Part shown: in pieces, positions 1 through 7,930 of the stretch
How positions within the stretch are numbered: position 1 is the first letter of the stretch
Layout of the letters: the number at the start of each line of letters is the position of its first letter
NCBI GenBank assembly: GCA_017456055.1
Contig: JAFTKC010000023.1
Coordinates: forward strand, 1 to 59,071
Direction of reading: 5' to 3'
From: Clostridia bacterium
GTDB lineage: Bacteria > Bacillota > Clostridia > Christensenellales > Borkfalkiaceae
Length of the DNA: 59,071 bases
Notes under the pieces: model-generated
What the model was told of the DNA's origin: nothing
The model's database searches: none
Seen by the model: the letters and a program-made list of their open reading frames with translations, nothing else
Program-made: the position numbers and the translations under genes

Positions 1-12
1 GAGATATACCAT

Positions 13-128
13 TGCGGTGACGTTAGCGATGAGGTCCCACCTGTTCTCATACCGAACACAGAAGTTAAGCTCATCAGCGCCGACAATACTTAGCTGGAGA
101 CGGCTCGGGAAGATAGGTCGTTGCTGCA
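13..128 (+). rRNA. rrf: 5S ribosomal RNA
   Basis: The stretch carries the conserved 5S core (GAGGTCCCACCTGTTC, then CCGAACACAGAAGTTAAGC). Its ends pair as helix I: GCGGTGACG at 14-22 with CGTTGCTGC at 119-127, including G-U pairs. About 116 nt long, as usual. It is the last gene of an rRNA operon whose 23S gene lies upstream of the window. Exact ends are inferred from the closing helix. Confidence 0.93.
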
Positions 129-140
129 TCCATTAAAAAG

Positions 141-170
141 AGAACTACCAAAAGGTAGTTCTTTTTCTTT
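141..170 (+). terminator. Rho-independent terminator of the rRNA operon
   Basis: A 9-bp stem (AGAACTACC / GGTAGTTCT) with an AAAA loop is followed by a T-rich run, directly after the 5S gene. Confidence 0.9.
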
Positions 171-232
171 AGCAACGAGCGCGATCTTCCCAAGATAAAT
201 TCCTTAATCTTCTATACTATAATTAATTTGTC

Positions 233-261
233 TTGACGAAAAATAAGTAAAGTGCTAAAAT
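233..261 (+). promoter_or_regulatory. Promoter of mazG, predicted leaderless
   Basis: TTGACG at 233-238, a 17-bp spacer, and TAAAAT at 256-261. Only six bases separate the -10 box from the ATG at 268, so transcription should begin at or within a few bases of the start codon. No Shine-Dalgarno sequence precedes the ATG. Confidence 0.7.
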
Positions 262-267
262 AAAAAC

Positions 268-696
268 ATGAGAGAAATTAATGGAAAAACTTATATAGAA
301 AACGAAAAGCACGACATAGCAGAACTTTTAGAAATCGTTAATATACTTCGTAGTCCAGAGGGGTGTTCGTGGGATAGAGAGCAAACTTTTGAGAGTATGA
401 GAGAGTGCTTAAAAAACGAATCTCAAGAAGTTATCGATGCTATTGATAAAAAGGATTACGACAACTTAAAAGAAGAACTTGGCGACGTTTTACTTCAAGT
501 ATTACTTAACGCTGAGATTGCGAGCGAAAAAGGTTTATTTGATTTTGGCGACGTTGTTCAAACGTTATCGGAAAAGTTAATTCGCCGTCATCCACACGTT
601 TTTGGGGATATAAAGCCACCCGAAACGCCCGAAGAAGCGCTTGCTCTATGGAAATCTGTAAAGCAAAAAGAAAGAGAAATAAATGAAAAAAAATAA
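268..696 (+). CDS. mazG: MazG-type nucleoside triphosphate pyrophosphohydrolase
   Basis: Single-domain MazG protein of 142 residues, which hydrolyses (d)NTPs to the monophosphate and pyrophosphate and serves as a house-cleaning enzyme. The family signature PEGCSWDREQT is at residues 30-40, the metal-binding acidic residues are E51/E54 and the EELGD motif at 69-73, and the conserved RRHPHVFGD lies near 106-114. E. coli MazG has two such domains; this short form matches many Bacillota. The gene stands alone between its own promoter and a terminator. The ATG is placed six bases after a -10 box and has no ribosome binding site, so the mRNA is probably leaderless. Confidence 0.92.
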   Translation: MREINGKTYIENEKHDIAELLEIVNILRSPEGCSWDREQTFESMRECLKNESQEVIDAIDKKDYDNLKEELGDVLLQVLLNAEIASEKGLFDFGDVVQTLSEKLIRRHPHVFGDIKPPETPEEALALWKSVKQKEREINEKK

Positions 697-703
697 CTAG
701 TAA

Positions 704-733
704 AAGCCCCCAATCTAAAAGGATTGGGGGCTT
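704..733. terminator. Bidirectional terminator between mazG and azlD
   Basis: A 12-bp G+C-rich stem (AAGCCCCCAATC / GATTGGGGGCTT) with a short loop serves the converging mazG and azlCD transcripts. Confidence 0.88.
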
Positions 734-749
734 AAAATTTACAACAAAA

Positions 750-1058
750 TTAAATAATAAATCCAAAAATTAAAACAGCAAGGCAAGAAAAGATTGCAAC
801 GGTGAGCAAAGATCTCTTAAAGAAAGCAAGAATTAGAGCAACAGCCGTGCCGATAAGAGCCGTATAGAGATTTCCCGTAGAATAGAAAATTGCGGGGAAA
901 GTCATAGCAGATAAAACGGCGTAAGGTATATAGTATAAAACGCTTTTAATATATCTAGACTTGATTTTACGCTTAAAAAAGGTAAGCGGAATCATTCTCA
1001 CGATATAGGTGACAAGCGCCATAGTGATAACCATTAAAAGCATTTGCATCTCACTCAT
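750..1058 (-). CDS. azlD: AzlD-type subunit of a branched-chain amino acid exporter
   Basis: Small hydrophobic protein of 102 residues with three to four predicted membrane segments, the size and pattern of AzlD (the small partner of AzlC, also called LivH/YgaH type). It contains the PLTFF segment near residue 24, typical of AzlD. The start overlaps the end of azlC by 8 bp, so the two are translated as a coupled pair. AzlCD complexes export branched-chain amino acids and analogues such as azaleucine; the substrate here is inferred from the family only. Confidence 0.85.
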   Translation of the reverse strand: MSEMQMLLMVITMALVTYIVRMIPLTFFKRKIKSRYIKSVLYYIPYAVLSAMTFPAIFYSTGNLYTALIGTAVALILAFFKRSLLTVAIFSCLAVLIFGFII

Positions 1059-1773
1059 TGTCGTTTTCCTCCTTTATAGGAAAGAAATACGCTACGATAA
1101 GAGCGGTTAAAACGGCGCAAATAATAGTAGCAAAGCCTGCTGAAATTTGATTTAGGTAAGGAATATAATAAAAGCCACAACTAAAAAGGGTGCTTAGGAT
1201 AACGGCAAATAGAATGCCCCTTTCTTTTTTTGCAGGGGGAATTACTATAGCAATAAACATAGCGTAAAGGGCAATTCCCAAAGCAGAAGTAATAAAGGTG
1301 GGCATAAAATTGCCTAAAGTTGCACCTATAAGAGTACCAACCGACCAACCGATATAAGGAAGTAATGCTAGTCCGTAAACGTATTTTGGGTTAATTTTTT
1401 GTGGACGAGAAGATGCAACTGCGTAAATTTCGTCGGTAATAAAGGTGGAACACAATAGTTTTGATTTTACGTTAAAAGTGCTATCAATTTTTTGCGTTAA
1501 CGTTAAACTCATCAAAAAATATCTAGAATTTATAACAAGTTGCGTCAAAATTATCTCGATAATAGTGCCTGCGCCTGCAATAATTTCTATACCTGAAAGT
1601 TGACCAGCCGAAGTCAAATTGGTCATAGAAATAAGCACGGTTATCCAAATAGGAATTTGGAGTAAACTTGCTTTAACGCCGAAAGCAACGGACACTGAAA
1701 GATATCCTAAACCTATAGGAAGTCCGTCTTTAACGCCTTGTTTAAATTTTAAATTCGATATAGATTTACTCAT
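1051..1773 (-). CDS. azlC: AzlC-type branched-chain amino acid export permease
   Basis: Membrane protein of 240 residues with the AzlC N-terminal block (GLPIGLGYLSVSVAFG near residues 17-32) and the conserved LTSAGQLSG and NSRYFLMS segments. AzlC is the large subunit of the two-gene exporter and forms the transport path with AzlD, which follows at once with overlapping codons. A good sigma-A promoter lies at 1795-1823 on the same strand. The ribosome binding site (GTGAG) is weak. Substrate specificity cannot be read from sequence. Confidence 0.9.
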   Translation of the reverse strand: MSKSISNLKFKQGVKDGLPIGLGYLSVSVAFGVKASLLQIPIWITVLISMTNLTSAGQLSGIEIIAGAGTIIEIILTQLVINSRYFLMSLTLTQKIDSTFNVKSKLLCSTFITDEIYAVASSRPQKINPKYVYGLALLPYIGWSVGTLIGATLGNFMPTFITSALGIALYAMFIAIVIPPAKKERGILFAVILSTLFSCGFYYIPYLNQISAGFATIICAVLTALIVAYFFPIKEENDNE

Positions 1774-1794
1774 AATAACTCACTAATTGGAATA

Positions 1795-1823
1795 ATTTTA
1801 ACACAAAAAAAATGGACGTGCAA
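1795..1823 (-). promoter_or_regulatory. Promoter of azlCD
   Basis: On the minus strand, TTGCAC (1823-1818), a 17-bp spacer and TAAAAT (1800-1795), 21 bases before the azlC start codon. Confidence 0.65.
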
Positions 1824-1881
1824 CAAAATTGATAAACAAAGCAAAAAATGTAAAAAAATAATCAAAAAAATGGATAAACAA

Positions 1882-1910
1882 TTGATTTTTAAAAGATTAT
1901 ATACTATAAT
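1882..1910 (+). promoter_or_regulatory. Promoter of uxaB-uxaA
   Basis: TTGATT at 1882-1887, 17-bp spacer, TATAAT at 1905-1910. It lies 31 bases before the uxaB start, and an AGAGGT ribosome binding site sits between them. Confidence 0.7.
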
Positions 1911-1941
1911 AAAAATATCAAAAAAAAGAGGTAAAAAATTT

Positions 1942-3315
1942 ATGATTAAGGTACTACAATTTGGTGAGGGCAACTTTTTAAGAACTTTCGTCGACCACTA
2001 TTTTAACACTCTAAACGAAGAGGGAGGAGAATACGAAGTTAATATCGTTAAGCCTATTGACTTCGGTACGCTTGAAAAGTTTGATAAACAAAATAACGTT
2101 TATCATATCGTTCTTCGTGGCGTAAAAGAGGGAAAGGCAGTAGAGGACGTATACGAAATTACTTCAGTTAAAAATGCTATCGATCCATTTGTTGATTATG
2201 ATAAATATATTGCTTTGGCAAAAGATAAAGATTTAAAAATAGTAGTTTCAAACACTACAGAGGCAGGTATTTGCTTTAACGGGGCAGATAAGATGGATGG
2301 CTTTGACGGAATTACTTTCCCTGCAAAGTTAACCAAATTCTTATTTGAAAGATTTTCTGCTGGTTTAGACGGACTTTATATGATGCCCGTTGAACTTATC
2401 GACAACAACGCAGACGAACTAATTAAATGCGTTCTAAAATATATCGAATTGTGGGGATTATCGGCAGAATTTAAGAAATGGGTAGAAGAAGAAAACTATT
2501 TCTGCAACACCTTAGTAGACCGTATCGTTTCGGGCTATCCAAGAGACGAGCAAACTAAGGCTCACCTAACTGAACTTATTGGGGCAGAAGACAACCTTGT
2601 TTCAATTGGCGAACCTTTTGGTCTTTGGGCAGTTGAAGATAAGGGCGAAATTTCTAAGTATATTAAAGACGGATTCCACGGAATCGACGTTGTTTTAACT
2701 AAAAATATTAAATACTACAAAAAGAGAAAGGTTAGAGTTCTTAACGGAAGCCACACCAACTTAGTTCCAGCAGGCTTGTGGCTTGGCGCTAAGACTGTTG
2801 ACCAATGTATGAGTGATGCTAAGCTTTCAGCATTTTTAGAAAACACCTTAAAAGAGGAAATTATTCCTTTCGTTTCAGACGATATCGCTGCAACTACCGA
2901 ATTTGCAAATTCAGTTAAGGAAAGATTCTTAAACCCATACTTAAATCACCAATTGATAAGCATTTCGTTAAATAGCATTAGTAAATGGCGTGCAAGAGAT
3001 TTGCCAAGTTTTAGTGACTACTATGCTAAAAACGGCAAAATTGCTAAGTACTTAACTATAGGTTTTTCTTACCTTATGTGCTTATACACTAGCCTAAAGG
3101 AAGAAGACGGCAAATTCTATGCATACTTACCAAGTGGAAAAGTAGAGTATAAGGACGATCTTCCATATCTAAAATATTTTGCAGAAGGCGGTTGCCCAAT
3201 CGAATTTATGAAAGACGAGGCTGTTTGGGGCGAAGACTTAACAAAGTACGAAGGCTTTGCAAAAGCAGTAGAAGAAAATATCAAGGCAATTAAAGCGGGC
3301 GAAAATCTACTTTAA
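1942..3315 (+). CDS. uxaB: Tagaturonate reductase (altronate oxidoreductase)
   Basis: NAD-dependent enzyme of the mannitol dehydrogenase superfamily that reduces tagaturonate to altronate in galacturonate breakdown. The UxaB nucleotide-binding start QFGEGNFLRTF is at residues 6-16, followed by the UxaB hallmark SNTTEAGI near residue 105 and YPAKLT-like FPAKLTKFLFERF. The catalytic-domain segment RVLNGSHTNLVPAG is in the second half. The ATG at 1942 is chosen over one at 1870 because it has AGAGGT nine bases upstream and starts at the family N-terminus, giving 457 residues. uxaA follows 19 bp later, so the pair carries out consecutive steps. UxaC (isomerase), KdgK and KdgA are not in the window. 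Confidence 0.9.
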   Translation: MIKVLQFGEGNFLRTFVDHYFNTLNEEGGEYEVNIVKPIDFGTLEKFDKQNNVYHIVLRGVKEGKAVEDVYEITSVKNAIDPFVDYDKYIALAKDKDLKIVVSNTTEAGICFNGADKMDGFDGITFPAKLTKFLFERFSAGLDGLYMMPVELIDNNADELIKCVLKYIELWGLSAEFKKWVEEENYFCNTLVDRIVSGYPRDEQTKAHLTELIGAEDNLVSIGEPFGLWAVEDKGEISKYIKDGFHGIDVVLTKNIKYYKKRKVRVLNGSHTNLVPAGLWLGAKTVDQCMSDAKLSAFLENTLKEEIIPFVSDDIAATTEFANSVKERFLNPYLNHQLISISLNSISKWRARDLPSFSDYYAKNGKIAKYLTIGFSYLMCLYTSLKEEDGKFYAYLPSGKVEYKDDLPYLKYFAEGGCPIEFMKDEAVWGEDLTKYEGFAKAVEENIKAIKAGENLL

Positions 3316-3334
3316 TATATAACTAGGAATAACA

Positions 3335-4738
3335 ATGAAAGAACAAATAATTATAAACGAAAAGGACAATATTGCCGTTGAACTTAAGGGGAACGACAAA
3401 ATTCCAGCAGGTCATAAATTTGCTAGAGTTGATATTAAAAAGGGCGAGTTCATTATCAAATACGGAGAGATAATTGGAAGAGCCAAGGAAGATATTAAGG
3501 CTGGCGATTGGGTGCATACCCACAACGTAAAATCGCACTTAGATGAGAACTTTGAGTACGAGTATAATCCTAAATATCCAGAAGTTGAGATTAGTGAGGG
3601 TTATTTTTACGGATATAAAAGAAAGAACGGTAGAGCAGGTATAAGGAACGAAATTTACATTATTCCAACCGTTGGTTGCGTAAATAACGTTTGTATGAGA
3701 ATGGAAAAACTTGCTCAAAAATACGTGTCTGGCAGTATCGACGCAATATTTACTCTTCCACACCAATTTGGTTGCTCGCAACTTGGCGAAGATAACGAAA
3801 ACATTAAAAAGTTATTGTGTGCAATCGCACTTAACCCTAACGCTACCTACGTTTTATTCGTGGGCTTAGGCTGTGAAAACAACGGAATGGATGGCATTAA
3901 GGAATACTTAAAGCCTTATAATCGCGACAATATTGAATACTTTAACTGTCAAGACGTAGAAGACGAACTTGAATACGGCTTAAATATCATTAAGGGCTTT
4001 AGCGAAAAGGCAAAGGACTTAAAGAGAGAAAAAGTTAGTTTAAGTGAACTTTGTATTGGCTTAAAGTGTGGTGGAAGCGACGGGTATTCGGGGCTTACTG
4101 CAAACCCACTAGTTGGCAAAATATCGGATAGAATAGTTTCTAAAGGCGGAAGCGCAATTTTAACCGAAGTTCCCGAAATGTTCGGCGCAGAGCAACTTTT
4201 AATGAATAAGTGCGAAAGCAAAGAAGTATTCGAGCGCTACAAGAAAATGATAGTAGACTTTAAGAATTTCTACACTTCGCAAGGATTCCCTGTGTATGAG
4301 AACCCAAGTCCAGGCAATAAAAAAGGCGGTATAACCACCTTAGAAGAAAAATCACTCGGTTGCGTAGAAAAAGCCGGTTCAACTAAAATCGTAGACGTTT
4401 TAGCGTACGGAGAGTTGGTTAAAAAACAAGGTGTTTCAACTTTAGACGCTCCAGGCAACGACTTAATTGCTTCAACGGCTCTCGCAGCGTCTGGTTGCCA
4501 AGTAGTGCTATTCACTACGGGTAGGGGAACTCCGTTTTCTACCTTCGTACCAACTATGAAGATTGGTACAAACAACAATATTTCTTCTTATAAAGATAAT
4601 TGGATAGACTTCAACGCCTTTTCAATGGACGAAGAAGGGCTATACAATCTCTTAATTGCAACCGTTAACGGCGAATATAAAGTTAAGAGTGAAGATATAA
4701 GAGAAATTGCCTTCTATAAAAAAGGCGTGACCTTATAA
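3335..4738 (+). CDS. uxaA: Altronate dehydratase
   Basis: 467-residue enzyme that dehydrates D-altronate to 2-keto-3-deoxygluconate. It has the N-terminal SAF domain (residues about 10-85, with WVHTHNVKSHL) fused to the large UxaA dehydratase domain that starts at about residue 95 (GYKRKNGRAGIRN, then PTVGCVN). Conserved cysteines expected to bind metal appear in GCSQLGED, GLGCENN and GLKCGGSDGYSG. It lies 19 bp behind uxaB and is closed by a terminator, so the two form a short hexuronate operon. Related sugar-acid dehydratases such as galactarate dehydratase share this fold; the pairing with uxaB favours altronate. Confidence 0.9.
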   Translation: MKEQIIINEKDNIAVELKGNDKIPAGHKFARVDIKKGEFIIKYGEIIGRAKEDIKAGDWVHTHNVKSHLDENFEYEYNPKYPEVEISEGYFYGYKRKNGRAGIRNEIYIIPTVGCVNNVCMRMEKLAQKYVSGSIDAIFTLPHQFGCSQLGEDNENIKKLLCAIALNPNATYVLFVGLGCENNGMDGIKEYLKPYNRDNIEYFNCQDVEDELEYGLNIIKGFSEKAKDLKREKVSLSELCIGLKCGGSDGYSGLTANPLVGKISDRIVSKGGSAILTEVPEMFGAEQLLMNKCESKEVFERYKKMIVDFKNFYTSQGFPVYENPSPGNKKGGITTLEEKSLGCVEKAGSTKIVDVLAYGELVKKQGVSTLDAPGNDLIASTALAASGCQVVLFTTGRGTPFSTFVPTMKIGTNNNISSYKDNWIDFNAFSMDEEGLYNLLIATVNGEYKVKSEDIREIAFYKKGVTL

Positions 4739-4751
4739 AAATTAGATAGAA

Positions 4752-4778
4752 AAAGACTTGCTTTTTAGCAAGTCTTTT
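4752..4778. terminator. Bidirectional terminator between uxaA and trmO
   Basis: An 11-12 bp stem (AAAGACTTGCT / AGCAAGTCTTT) with a short loop and flanking A and T runs serves both converging genes. Confidence 0.9.
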
Positions 4779-5453
4779 TTACGTATTTATTATATCTATT
4801 ATGTTTAACGTTTTGCCGTCTACCTTAAATTTAACGTTGTAATCTTGGTAGGTAAAGCCGTATTCTCTGTCGTCATTGTGATAAGACGGTCTTGGATCGT
4901 CTTCTAAACACTCTACAATTTGCGTTAGAATTTCTTTAGACGGGGTAGAAGTGAGACTATTAGGCATAATAACTTTTAGTTTGTAGTCAATAAACTCGTC
5001 GCTAAAGCCACCGACAGCGTCCTCAATCTTATCGCTATGTGGAATATAGGGCTTAATATCGTAAATGGGCGTGCCGTCAACTAAATCAACGCCACTTACT
5101 ATTAGTTTTACGCCGTTACAAACGTCCACTCTTTCAAGTTTAACTGAGGATAGCCCTAATCCGTTGGGACGGAAAGGAGAGCGAGTGGCAAAAACGCCCA
5201 CTTTTTTATTTCCACCTAGTCTTGGCGGTCTAACCGAAAGAGTTTGAGTTTCGGGGTTTAATGAAAAACCGAAGATTAGCCAAAGGTGAGAAAAATTTTC
5301 TATTTCTCTAACTGCGTCGGGGTTATTATATTTGCCGAGAAGAGTTATCTCTCCCATAGTTGATGGGGCTCTTCCACTTTGGCGGGGAATACCGAATTTT
5401 TCCTTGAAACCCGTTTTTATTAGGGCAACGGGCTCGATAATTTTTTTGTTCAT
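4779..5453 (-). CDS. trmO: tRNA (N6-threonylcarbamoyladenosine(37)-N6)-methyltransferase TrmO
   Basis: TsaA/VirR-type beta-barrel enzyme that uses S-adenosylmethionine to methylate t6A37 of threonine tRNAs. Diagnostic blocks are GIPRQSGRAPS near residues 21-31, SHLWLIFGF, and the SAM-binding FATRSPFRPNGLGLS. Near the C-terminus is DPRPSYHND, where the family has DPRPxY. A TTG at 5471 is possible, but the ATG at 5453 fits the family N-terminus and gives 224 residues. A perfectly spaced promoter ends six bases before that ATG with no ribosome binding site, so the mRNA is predicted leaderless. tsaD, which makes the t6A substrate, is at 32,101 in the same window but not linked. Confidence 0.9.
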   Translation of the reverse strand: MNKKIIEPVALIKTGFKEKFGIPRQSGRAPSTMGEITLLGKYNNPDAVREIENFSHLWLIFGFSLNPETQTLSVRPPRLGGNKKVGVFATRSPFRPNGLGLSSVKLERVDVCNGVKLIVSGVDLVDGTPIYDIKPYIPHSDKIEDAVGGFSDEFIDYKLKVIMPNSLTSTPSKEILTQIVECLEDDPRPSYHNDDREYGFTYQDYNVKFKVDGKTLNIIDIINT

Positions 5454-5459
5454 AAAAAT

Positions 5460-5488
5460 ATTATAATTCAATAATAAATAAAAAGCAA
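5460..5488 (-). promoter_or_regulatory. Promoter of trmO, predicted leaderless
   Basis: Minus strand: TTGCTT (5488-5483), 17-bp spacer, TATAAT (5465-5460). Six bases separate the -10 box from the ATG at 5453, placing the transcript start on the start codon. Confidence 0.7.
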
Positions 5489-5493
5489 GAGCC

Positions 5494-5522
5494 TTGAAAA
5501 AATAAAAAAAGTATGCTAAAAT
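5494..5522 (+). promoter_or_regulatory. Promoter of the SASA-type esterase
   Basis: TTGAAA at 5494-5499, 17-bp spacer, TAAAAT at 5517-5522. It is divergent from the trmO promoter, with the -35 boxes about 6 bp apart. Confidence 0.65.
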
Positions 5523-5556
5523 TGTTTAGACGGAATTTAAGAAAGGAGAATATAAT

Positions 5557-6312
5557 ATGATTCACTCGTTTTTAATGATAGGACAATCTAATATGGCAGG
5601 TAGAGGATTTAAGGAGGACGTTGAGCCTATAAAGAATCAAAACGTAAAAATCCTTAGAAACGGATGGTGGATAAACTCATACGTTCCCGTTAACCCCGAT
5701 AGAGCGTTCTCTGGGGTGACGCTTGCCGAAAGTTTTGCAGACCTTTATGCTAAAGAGCACGAGGGGGTGACGGTTGGTCTTATTCCTTGTGCGGACGGAG
5801 GCTCTGACTTAGATTGTTGGAGAGTAGGGGGATTACTTTTTGACAATGCGATTTACCAAGCGAGATTAGCGAGCAGAACTTCTAATATAGTGGGAATATT
5901 GTGGCATCAAGGTGAAAGCGATAGCACAAAGGAAAAGTCAAAGGTTTACGAAGAAAAATTAAGAGAAATCATTAAGGGCTTTAGAAGTGAGCCCGTGCTA
6001 AAAGACCTTCCTTTCGTAGTTGGAGAACTTGGTGAATATCTAAAAAATTATGCTATTCCCGAACGAATGGAATGCTTTAAGGAAGTAAACGAAAAGATAT
6101 ATAAAGTTGCGTCTACTACTGAAAAAATGGCCTTCGTTTCGGCAAAGGGATTAACCGATAACGGAGATAATCTTCATTTTAACGCAAAATCGCTTAGGGA
6201 ATTAGGCGTTAGATATTATGAAGCGTTTAAGACCATAGAAGAAAAGGATAGAGTTTTTGAAGATAAGCCGACGGAGAGAGGGGCAATTAGAACGGGAATG
6301 GCGCTACTTTAA
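5557..6312 (+). CDS. SASA-domain carbohydrate/sialate O-acetylesterase
   Basis: 251-residue hydrolase of the SGNH/SASA (CE6-like) type. The nucleophile block FLMIGQSNMAGRG is at residues 5-17, with Ser in GQSNM; a second block ADGGSDLDCW and the catalytic-His region WHQGESDS follow. Enzymes of this family remove acetyl groups from xylan or from sialic acids. No signal peptide is seen, so it probably acts in the cytoplasm on imported sugars. AAGGAGAA precedes the ATG. The gene stands alone with its own promoter. The natural substrate is not evident from sequence. Confidence 0.82.
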   Translation: MIHSFLMIGQSNMAGRGFKEDVEPIKNQNVKILRNGWWINSYVPVNPDRAFSGVTLAESFADLYAKEHEGVTVGLIPCADGGSDLDCWRVGGLLFDNAIYQARLASRTSNIVGILWHQGESDSTKEKSKVYEEKLREIIKGFRSEPVLKDLPFVVGELGEYLKNYAIPERMECFKEVNEKIYKVASTTEKMAFVSAKGLTDNGDNLHFNAKSLRELGVRYYEAFKTIEEKDRVFEDKPTERGAIRTGMALL

Positions 6313-6359
6313 TAACTCTTTAAGATTAAAATTAAAGCCTAGCGGGAATAAAACCTTAT

Positions 6360-7628
6360 ATGAAAGAGAGAATTTATTGCTGTATCGATTTAAAAAGTTT
6401 TTTTGCATCAGTTGAATGTGTGGAAAGGGGGCTAGATCCGTTTACCACAAATTTGGTCGTGGCAGACCCAACTAGAACTGATAAATCGGTATGTTTAGCG
6501 ATAACTCCCGCAATGAAAGAACTCGGCATTAAAAATCGTTGCCGAGTTTTTGAAATTCCTAAAAACATAGAATATATAATGGCAAAACCACGTATGAAAT
6601 TGTATATGAAAAAGTCTGCCGAGATATATTCAATATATTTGCAGTATATTGCAAAAGAAGATATCCACGTTTACTCTATAGACGAAGTTTTTATGGATTT
6701 AACCGACTACGTAAAGATTTATGGAAAGACTGCGCACCAAGTGGCTAAAATGCTAATTGATAGAGTGTACGAAAAGATGGGGTTATGCGCAACGATAGGC
6801 ATAGGCACTAACCTGTTTTTAGCAAAGATAGCGCTAGATATAACGGCAAAAAGTTCACCTGACTTTATGGGATACTTAGATGAAGAACAATTTAAGCGCA
6901 CAATTTGGCATCATAAACCTATAACTGATATTTGGAATATAGGAATAGGCACGGCGAGAAAACTTGCCGAGTACGGAATAACTGACCTTTACGGCGTGGC
7001 TCACGCCAACGAAAAAATGCTTTATAGGTTATTTGGAGTAAACGCCGAACTTTTAATCGACCACTCTAAAGGCATAGAAACTTGCACTATTAAAGATATT
7101 CAAAACTATAAAACTAAACATAGGTCGCTTTCAAATAGTCAAATATTATTTGAAGACTATAGTTATATAAACGCCTTTACCATACTAAAGGAAATGGTAG
7201 AGAATTTGGTGATAGAGATGGTCGAAAAAGACTTAGTTGCAGACGGAATAGCGCTAGGTATAGGCTACGGCAATAGAGAGCGTTCAACCTCTGGTGGAAG
7301 CACGAGTATCGGTGGATACACTAATTCATTTAATAGAATAATGAAGTATTTTGAAGACTATTATTTTAAGATAGTAGATAGAGCAGAGCCGATTAGAAAA
7401 ATTAGCGTGGGGCTAAATAACGTCGTGCACGAAGAGTATTCTACTTTCGACCTATTTTCTTCTACAGAAAAGCAAGAAAAGGAAAAAGAACTACTAAAAA
7501 CGGTGGTTGGAATAAAGAAAAGGTATGGAAAGAACGCCCTTTTAAAAGGCACTAGTTATACTGATAAATCCACTGGAAAGGAAAGGAATAAAATGGTAGG
7601 AGGGCACGCAAGTGGAGAAGATGAGTAG
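6360..7628 (+). CDS. Y-family DNA polymerase (UmuC/UvrX-like)
   Basis: 422-residue translesion polymerase. The first catalytic block CIDLKSFFASVE is at residues 8-19, the second catalytic block YSIDEVFMDL is near 103-112, and the helix-hairpin-helix segment IWNIGIGTARKLAEYGI is near 194-210. The little-finger domain follows. The sequence resembles the UvrX/UmuC type of Bacillota rather than DinB, and it is followed with a 17-bp overlap by a YolD-like gene, the partner seen with uvrX in Bacillus. No clear SOS box lies upstream and the ribosome binding site is weak. A beta-clamp-binding peptide is not obvious. Confidence 0.88.
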   Translation: MKERIYCCIDLKSFFASVECVERGLDPFTTNLVVADPTRTDKSVCLAITPAMKELGIKNRCRVFEIPKNIEYIMAKPRMKLYMKKSAEIYSIYLQYIAKEDIHVYSIDEVFMDLTDYVKIYGKTAHQVAKMLIDRVYEKMGLCATIGIGTNLFLAKIALDITAKSSPDFMGYLDEEQFKRTIWHHKPITDIWNIGIGTARKLAEYGITDLYGVAHANEKMLYRLFGVNAELLIDHSKGIETCTIKDIQNYKTKHRSLSNSQILFEDYSYINAFTILKEMVENLVIEMVEKDLVADGIALGIGYGNRERSTSGGSTSIGGYTNSFNRIMKYFEDYYFKIVDRAEPIRKISVGLNNVVHEEYSTFDLFSSTEKQEKEKELLKTVVGIKKRYGKNALLKGTSYTDKSTGKERNKMVGGHASGEDE

Positions 7629-7929
7629 CAGTGATAGAGCCAAGCAGTTCATGCCCTTTGCCGCGCTTAGAGGATATTACGGAGAAGTTAGAAAAAAAGA
7701 AAAGATTTATAAAGAAAGACGTGAACTTTTAGAAGAAGAGGCGATAGAATTATCGAAAAAAGTAGTGGAGATAAAAAAGGGAGACGTGTATAAAATTCTC
7801 TACTATGAAAATGGTGGATATATAGAAACTATGGGTGCAATCACGCAAATTGACTTAACGTTAAAGACTTTAAGCGTCGTAAAGAAAAAAATAAATTTTA
7901 CCGATATATACGGAATAGAAAAGGCGTAA
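7612..7929 (+). CDS. YolD-like protein
   Basis: 105-residue protein with the YolD start SSSDRAKQFMPFAALRGY and a beta-rich C-terminal half. YolD-like proteins are found beside Y-family polymerases in Bacillota and are thought to be counterparts of UmuD-type partners; the biochemical role is not settled. The GTG at 7612 is preferred because AGGAGGG (7598-7604) is seven bases upstream, whereas the ATG at 7621 would be 16 bases away. The start overlaps the polymerase gene by 17 bp, which implies coupled translation. Confidence 0.82.
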   Translation: MEKMSSSDRAKQFMPFAALRGYYGEVRKKEKIYKERRELLEEEAIELSKKVVEIKKGDVYKILYYENGGYIETMGAITQIDLTLKTLSVVKKKINFTDIYGIEKA

Positions 7930-7930
7930 G

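Noticed and set aside
6313-6359. SOS box before the Y-family polymerase
   Set aside because: No CGAAC-N4-GTTCG-like palindrome is present in the gap.
7361-7552. Antisense ORFs opposite many genes (for example 7361-7552, 22838-23173, 30469-30885)
   Set aside because: They are shadows caused by codon bias of the real genes; none has a ribosome binding site with a recognisable protein.
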